Source: JALELF01 sp964473455
Lineage (GTDB): Bacteria > Bacillota_I > Bacilli_A > RF39 > UBA660
Length of the DNA stretch: 64,000 bases
NCBI GenBank assembly: GCA_964473455.1
Contig: CAYYQX010000002.1
Span: forward strand, 62,001-126,000
Direction: 5' to 3'
Part shown: piece by piece, positions 60,500 through 64,000 of the stretch
Numbering within the stretch: the stretch's first letter is position 1
Layout: each line of letters starts with the position of its first letter
Program-made: the position numbers and the translations under genes
The notes under the pieces: generated by a model
What the model saw: the letters and a program-made list of their open reading frames with translations, nothing else
The model's database searches: none
What the model was told of the DNA's origin: nothing

Positions 60500-61519
60500 C
60501 TATAATTCAATTAAATTATATTCTAAATTTCCAAGTCCTATTTTTGCACCGTGTTTTAGAGTTATTAAGACATCATTAAAGTCCATAATACCGGTTTCTT
60601 CAACAAATTTATCTAGAGTTGCTTTATCAATACTAACTGGATCTGTTGAAATAAACACACCAATATTTTTAGTAATTAAATCCATATGTATGCCATAACA
60701 GTCACATTCTTTTGTTATATTAAAAGCGTAGTTTATATATATATTATTTTTCCCTTTAGCCGCTGCCAAAGCATATTCTGCTAATTTTTCGTGAAACTTT
60801 GGTGTCTCCCATGCATTAGCTATCGCTTCTACTGGACAAACAGCAGAGCATGACGCACAACCAATACAAACTTTATTATCAACAACGGCTTTTGGATCTA
60901 ACTTAATAGCATTTACTGGGCATTTGTTTACGCAAGCACCACAAGAAATACAAATATCTTCATTAAATGTTGGTATAGAATCAGCATGTTGGGCTAGTTT
61001 ACCAGCGCGTGATGCAAAGCCCATAGCTAACTGCTTAATGGATGCTCCCATTCCCGCCATTCCGTGACCTTTAAAATGAGCTAAGATAATATAATTATTA
61101 TAGTCTTTATATTTTGTACCAATTTTGCATTTCTTAAAATAATCTCCATTTATTTCAACTTCTACATAAGGATTTTCTTCATCACCATCAGCAATTATTA
61201 CTTCTAAATCTGTAAATCCATGGGCTATAGCTGTTTTGATATGATCTTCTTCTTTTGTCCTACTGCCTTTATATAAAGCATTAGTGTCCATATAACAAGT
61301 TGGTAAATTTTTCTCTTTTAAATATCTTTTTATACCATTAAAATATTCAGGTCTAATAAAAGTATCGTTTCCCATTTCACCAAAGTGAACTTTAAGTGGA
61401 ACTGTTCCTTTTAAAATAATACTTTCTTTGCTTTCCACTGTTTTCAACATTTCATAAACAGCATTATTTATTTCTTCTTCTTCAAAATTTTCTATTTTTT
61501 TAAAATAAACGTTTTTCAT
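60500..61519 (-). CDS. DUF362 protein with two 4Fe-4S ferredoxin motifs
   Basis: The 339-residue protein has an N-terminal DUF362 domain (KGTVPLKVHFGEMGNDTFIR and ILAHFKGHGMAGMGASIKQLAMG) and a central ferredoxin part with two CxxCxxCxxxCP clusters: CISCGACVNKCP near 190 and CIGCASCSAVCP near 220. The C-terminal part closes DUF362 (GIHMDLITKNIGVFISTDPV). It is probably a redox protein of unknown partner. It is a single gene with an AGGCT ribosome site. Confidence 0.93.
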   Translation of the reverse strand: MKNVYFKKIENFEEEEINNAVYEMLKTVESKESIILKGTVPLKVHFGEMGNDTFIRPEYFNGIKRYLKEKNLPTCYMDTNALYKGSRTKEEDHIKTAIAHGFTDLEVIIADGDEENPYVEVEINGDYFKKCKIGTKYKDYNNYIILAHFKGHGMAGMGASIKQLAMGFASRAGKLAQHADSIPTFNEDICISCGACVNKCPVNAIKLDPKAVVDNKVCIGCASCSAVCPVEAIANAWETPKFHEKLAEYALAAAKGKNNIYINYAFNITKECDCYGIHMDLITKNIGVFISTDPVSIDKATLDKFVEETGIMDFNDVLITLKHGAKIGLGNLEYNLIEL

Positions 61520-61554
61520 ATAGCCTCCACTATAATAATAACATATATGAATAT

Positions 61555-61583
61555 AAAAAAACTAGTTTATACTAGTTTTTTTT
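61555..61583 (-). terminator. Terminator of the two-gene unknown operon
   Basis: The stem AAAAAACTAG/CTAGTTTTTT with a 6-nt loop is followed by T on the minus strand. Confidence 0.85.
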
Positions 61584-61845
61584 GTAACGCTTCTTGTTCT
61601 AATCTCGGTCTTATTTTGCAGATTCTTTTTATAAAATTAATTTCGTTAATTACCTCAGTTGCTTGTTCAAAAGGTAAACGTTTTAACACTTCATCATCTT
61701 CAATAAATAAGATTTCATCCACGTATATCCTTGGCTCATCATCTTCGTCTGTACGGCAAAGATTAGCAATGTCCCATTCCCAGTAATCAACCATTTCATC
61801 AAAGGCTTTATCACCCGCATAAAAATCATAAACTAATTGCTCCAT
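61567..61845 (-). CDS. Small acidic protein of unknown function
   Basis: I do not recognise this protein. From ATG 61845 it has 92 residues, begins MEQLVYDFYAGDKAFDEMVD and is strongly acidic in the middle (RTDEDDEPRIYVDEIL). The frame is open further upstream, with TTG codons at 61872 and 61890 that would overlap the preceding gene by 14 or 32 bp. No ribosome site supports any of them clearly, so the start is unsure. It is probably translated together with the preceding gene. Confidence 0.55.
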   Translation of the reverse strand: MEQLVYDFYAGDKAFDEMVDYWEWDIANLCRTDEDDEPRIYVDEILFIEDDEVLKRLPFEQATEVINEINFIKRICKIRPRLEQEALQKKLV

Positions 61846-61858
61846 TTTATCAGCAAAA

Positions 61859-62344
61859 TTATGATTTTTCAAGATATAATACTGTACCAATTTTATTCAT
61901 AGCTTCTTCTGTTGCAAAAGCTTTTTGCTCTTCTGTAAGCTCAAGATCATCGTTAAATAAAGTATAAAGTAAAAATGAAAAGCCGCCATTTGAATAGCCA
62001 TCTAAAACAATTCTAGCTAAATCACAATTAGAATAAATTCTATTAACTAATAGCTGATACAAATTTGCATAAGCATAATGATCTTCAATCAACGACAATT
62101 GGTTTGGGTTTTCTACATATGCATTCTCATAATCAAGCAGCATACATTCAACAATTGCAGGTGCAAAAAAAGTATCTTTCTCATTCCATTTATCTTTTTC
62201 TACTTGTATGGCAATTTTTAGTATTTCGTAGTTGTCTTTAATACTATTCCATATTTCTTCTTTCTTGGCATAATCCTTTTTAATATATCTTGCAGCGTAT
62301 AACTCAGAATTTAGTTTTCGAACATCTTCAATTAAAGTACTCAT
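61859..62344 (-). CDS. Unknown helical protein
   Basis: The 161-residue protein begins MSTLIEDVRKLNSELYAARY and is nearly all helical, with a run of long charged helices (KKDYAKKEEIWNSIKDNYEI) and FLLYTLFNDDLELTEEQKAF near 125. No family is recognised. A strong AGGGAGG lies upstream. It forms a two-gene unit with the small acidic protein. Confidence 0.65.
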   Translation of the reverse strand: MSTLIEDVRKLNSELYAARYIKKDYAKKEEIWNSIKDNYEILKIAIQVEKDKWNEKDTFFAPAIVECMLLDYENAYVENPNQLSLIEDHYAYANLYQLLVNRIYSNCDLARIVLDGYSNGGFSFLLYTLFNDDLELTEEQKAFATEEAMNKIGTVLYLEKS

Positions 62345-62423
62345 TAAAAAACCTCCCTGTATTAAGATAATTATACTGCTTTTTTTATTGAGAATCTACA
62401 CTTTAATTAAAAATTTTAATTCA

Positions 62424-62450
62424 TAAAAAAAAATTACATTTCTGTAATTA
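62424..62450 (-). terminator. Terminator of the tRNA-Met transcript
   Basis: AATTACA/TGTAATT with a 4-nt loop is followed on the minus strand by nine T. Confidence 0.78.
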
Positions 62451-62460
62451 TCTTATCTAT

Positions 62461-62537
62461 TGGTAGCGACGGGGAGATTTGAACTCTCGACCTTTCGGGT
62501 ATGAACCGAGCGCTCTAGCCAACTGAGCTACGTCGCC
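62461..62537 (-). tRNA. tRNA-Met (anticodon CAT), elongator-like
   Basis: On the minus strand the acceptor GGCGACG pairs with CGTCGCT (one G-U), the D stem is GCTC/GAGC, the anticodon loop is TTCATAC, the T arm is GAGAG/CTCCC-type around TTCAAAT, and CCA is encoded. The overall sequence is close to Bacillota elongator tRNA-Met. The initiator type (C1-A72 mismatch) is excluded. The tRNA-Ile(k2CAU) alternative is less likely because its acceptor differs. Confidence 0.88.
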
Positions 62538-62541
62538 ATAA

Positions 62542-62578
62542 AAATAAGCAAACTAATTATAGCAAATTTGCTTATTTG
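62542..62578 (-). terminator. Terminator of the glyA-folD operon, overlapping the tRNA promoter
   Basis: An 11-bp stem (AAATAAGCAAA 62542-62552 with TTTGCTTATTT 62567-62577) is followed by T on the minus strand. The TATAAT of the tRNA promoter lies in its loop. Confidence 0.75.
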
Positions 62579-62584
62579 TTGCAA
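62556..62584 (-). promoter_or_regulatory. Promoter of tRNA-Met
   Basis: On the minus strand, TTGCAA (62584-62579) and a perfect TATAAT (62561-62556) are 17 bp apart. Confidence 0.82.
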
Positions 62585-62594
62585 TCATTTTTTA

Positions 62595-63425
62595 TTATAA
62601 TTGTTGGTTTTTATAACTTTTAACAATATTACTTAGAAACATTGCAACAGTCATTGGTCCAACACCACCTGGAACAGGTGTAATGTGATTGGCTATTTCT
62701 TTAACGTTTTCAAAATCAACATCTCCATAAATTCTTCCATTTTCTTTTGTGATTCCAACATCTATTACTATAGAGCCTTCTTTTACCATATCAAAATTTA
62801 CTAAATGTTTTTTACCAACTGATACTATTAGAATATCGGCTTTTTTTGTTTGTTCTTCTAAATTCTTTGTTTTAGAGTGACATATAGTAACGGTTGCATT
62901 GCTTTTTAGCATTAAATGAAAAAGTGGCATTCCAACTAAAAAGCTTCTTCCGACTATTACCACATTCTTTCCTTCTACATTAATATTATAATATTTTAAT
63001 AGTTCCATTATTCCTAATGGTGTACAAGGAACAAACGAAGGTGAATCATTAACTAATCTTCCTATGTTTGTTGTTGTAAGCCCATCAATATCTTTATCTG
63101 GATTTATTGTATCAATCAAAGTTTTAGTGTTATATTTACTTGGAATTGGAGCTTGAATTAAAATAGCATTAACAGTTTTATCGTTGTTAATTTTTTTTAT
63201 TTCTTCAACAATTACATTTTCTTCTACTGTTTCATCAAACCTTCTACACTCAAAAGTGATTCCTATCTCATTACACGCTTTTTCTTTACTTTTTATATAA
63301 ACTTCACTTGATTCATTATAGCCAATCTGAATATCAATTACTTTTGGTTTAATATTTAGTTTATTAATTTCTTCTTTTAGTTTTTCTTTTATTTGGTTAC
63401 TAACTAACCTACCGTCTAAAATCAT
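62595..63425 (-). CDS. folD: Methylenetetrahydrofolate dehydrogenase/cyclohydrolase
   Basis: The 276-residue enzyme interconverts methylene-, methenyl- and formyl-tetrahydrofolate. The substrate site shows EVYIKSKEKACNEIGI near 40 (Lys) and QAPIPSKYNTKTLIDTINPD near 98, the nucleotide site shows VIVGRSFLVGMPL near 158, and the end is HITPVPGGVGPMTVAMF near 250. Residues Tyr, Lys and Asp of the active site are present. Its ATG directly follows the glyA stop, so the two are co-translated; together they feed one-carbon units to ThyX. Confidence 0.96.
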   Translation of the reverse strand: MILDGRLVSNQIKEKLKEEINKLNIKPKVIDIQIGYNESSEVYIKSKEKACNEIGITFECRRFDETVEENVIVEEIKKINNDKTVNAILIQAPIPSKYNTKTLIDTINPDKDIDGLTTTNIGRLVNDSPSFVPCTPLGIMELLKYYNINVEGKNVVIVGRSFLVGMPLFHLMLKSNATVTICHSKTKNLEEQTKKADILIVSVGKKHLVNFDMVKEGSIVIDVGITKENGRIYGDVDFENVKEIANHITPVPGGVGPMTVAMFLSNIVKSYKNQQL

Positions 63426-64000
63426 TTATTTCAACTCCTTATACAAAGGAAATTTGTTTGTTAAGTTTTCTACTTCCTTTTTTAATTCATTTAAAACTTT
63501 CTCATCATTAATGTTTTTTAAAGCTTTACTGATAATTTGAGCTACTTCTTTAAATTCTTTTTCTTTAAAACCTCTTGTGGTCATGGCTGGACTTCCCAGT
63601 CTAATACCACTTGTAACACTGGCTTTTTCCGTGTCATTTGGAACTTTGTTTTTATTGACTGTTATCCCAATTCTATCTAGCACTAATTCAGCGTCTATTC
63701 CAGTAATATTTAAATTTTTTTTAACATCTACTAATAATAAATGTGTGTCTGTTCCATTTGAGACTATTTTAAATCCTTCTTTTGTTAGCGAATCAGATAA
63801 TTGTTTAGCGTTTTTTATAACTTGTTTTTGATATTTAATGAAGGATTTATCAAGTGCTTCATAAAAGCATTGAGCTTTAGCCCCTATTACATGCATTAGT
63901 GGGCCTCCTTGAATACCTGGAAAAATCATTTTATCTATTTTGTTAGCAATTTCTTCATTATTAGTTAAAATGAGACCGCCTCTTGGTCCTCTTAATGTTT
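63426..64000 (-). CDS. glyA: Serine hydroxymethyltransferase, C-terminal part (runs off the window)
   Basis: Only the last 191 residues are in the window. The visible part begins in the conserved loop TLRGPRGGLIL just after the PLP-lysine region, then MIFPGIQGGPLMHVIGAKAQ and IRLGSPAMTTRGFKEKEF, all typical of GlyA. It converts serine and tetrahydrofolate to glycine and methylenetetrahydrofolate. The gene is upstream of folD without any gap, consistent with one operon for one-carbon metabolism. Confidence 0.95.
   Translation of the reverse strand, partial: TLRGPRGGLILTNNEEIANKIDKMIFPGIQGGPLMHVIGAKAQCFYEALDKSFIKYQKQVIKNAKQLSDSLTKEGFKIVSNGTDTHLLLVDVKKNLNITGIDAELVLDRIGITVNKNKVPNDTEKASVTSGIRLGSPAMTTRGFKEKEFKEVAQIISKALKNINDEKVLNELKKEVENLTNKFPLYKELK

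Noticed and set aside
1..64000. CRISPR array
   Set aside because: No regularly spaced direct repeats of 25-40 bp were seen on either strand.
1..64000. Mycoplasma-type code (TGA as Trp)
   Set aside because: Several genes end in TGA inside 4-bp overlaps with the next start, and Trp codons are TGG, so the standard code is used.

Overview
The window is AT-rich, gene-dense bacterial DNA using the standard code: TGA works as a stop in several 4-bp gene overlaps, and Trp is TGG. The gene set is that of a low-GC Bacillota: DnaB/DnaI primosome proteins, an error-prone-type DnaE, RarA, MutS, TagO, PASTA repeats and EF-Ts. Short proteins, tight operons and many small uncharacterised proteins suggest a reduced-genome, host-associated Bacilli lineage of the RF39/'Tenericutes' kind. 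That placement is inference. A run of 100 N flanked by an exact 55-bp duplication shows that the sequence is a scaffolded assembly.

Layout. 1-6 kb: cell-surface glycan genes (truncated membrane protein, membrane protein with GtrA domain, UGM-like flavoprotein, kinase-like protein, GT2-GtrA glycosyltransferase). 6-7.7 kb: a pair of related proteins of unknown function that look like ATPases without a Walker A lysine. 7.7-13 kb: dnaB-dnaI, rpmB, dnaE. 13-19 kb: pilin-like gene, tRNA-Gln(CTG) and tRNA-Glu(CTC), unknown proteins, holA, rarA, a Xer recombinase. 19-24 kb: HTH regulator, mnmA, xseB-xseA-nusB. 24-31 kb: small unknowns, mutS, an amidase, membrane proteins. 31-38.6 kb: tRNA-thiolation PP-loop protein, pyrG with an attenuator-like leader, a CorB-like protein, a roughly 580-nt gene-free structured region, tagO, a PASTA-only membrane protein. 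38.6-45.2 kb: a giant secreted glucosaminidase, a second pilin-like protein and a PilB/GspE ATPase. 45.2-50.6 kb: tsf, rpsB, the dTTP-supply operon thyX-tmk-dcd, yqeY, rpsU. 50.7-53.6 kb: a bacteriocin locus. 53.7-58 kb: rsmD, a YhcG-like nuclease, comEC, comEA. 58-64 kb: DUF2207 protein, lemA, ferredoxin-type DUF362 protein, two unknowns, tRNA-Met, folD and partial glyA.

How the genes work together. The pilin-like proteins, the GspE/PilB ATPase and ComEA/ComEC are parts of a DNA-uptake (competence) system; its membrane platform protein and prepilin peptidase are not in this window. The most notable find is a compact bacteriocin operon on the minus strand. A C39-peptidase ABC exporter is followed by a very short HlyD-like accessory protein and three overlapping or closely spaced peptide genes, each too short for routine gene calling. 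Two peptides carry double-glycine leaders. The third has a membrane helix instead of a leader, yet its C-terminal 30 residues align gap-free with the second peptide (12 of 30 identical by eye), which suggests a self-immunity mimic. The second notable item is the gene-free region at 35.05-35.64 kb, which has many hairpins, its own terminator and higher GC than its surroundings, and probably encodes a large noncoding RNA.
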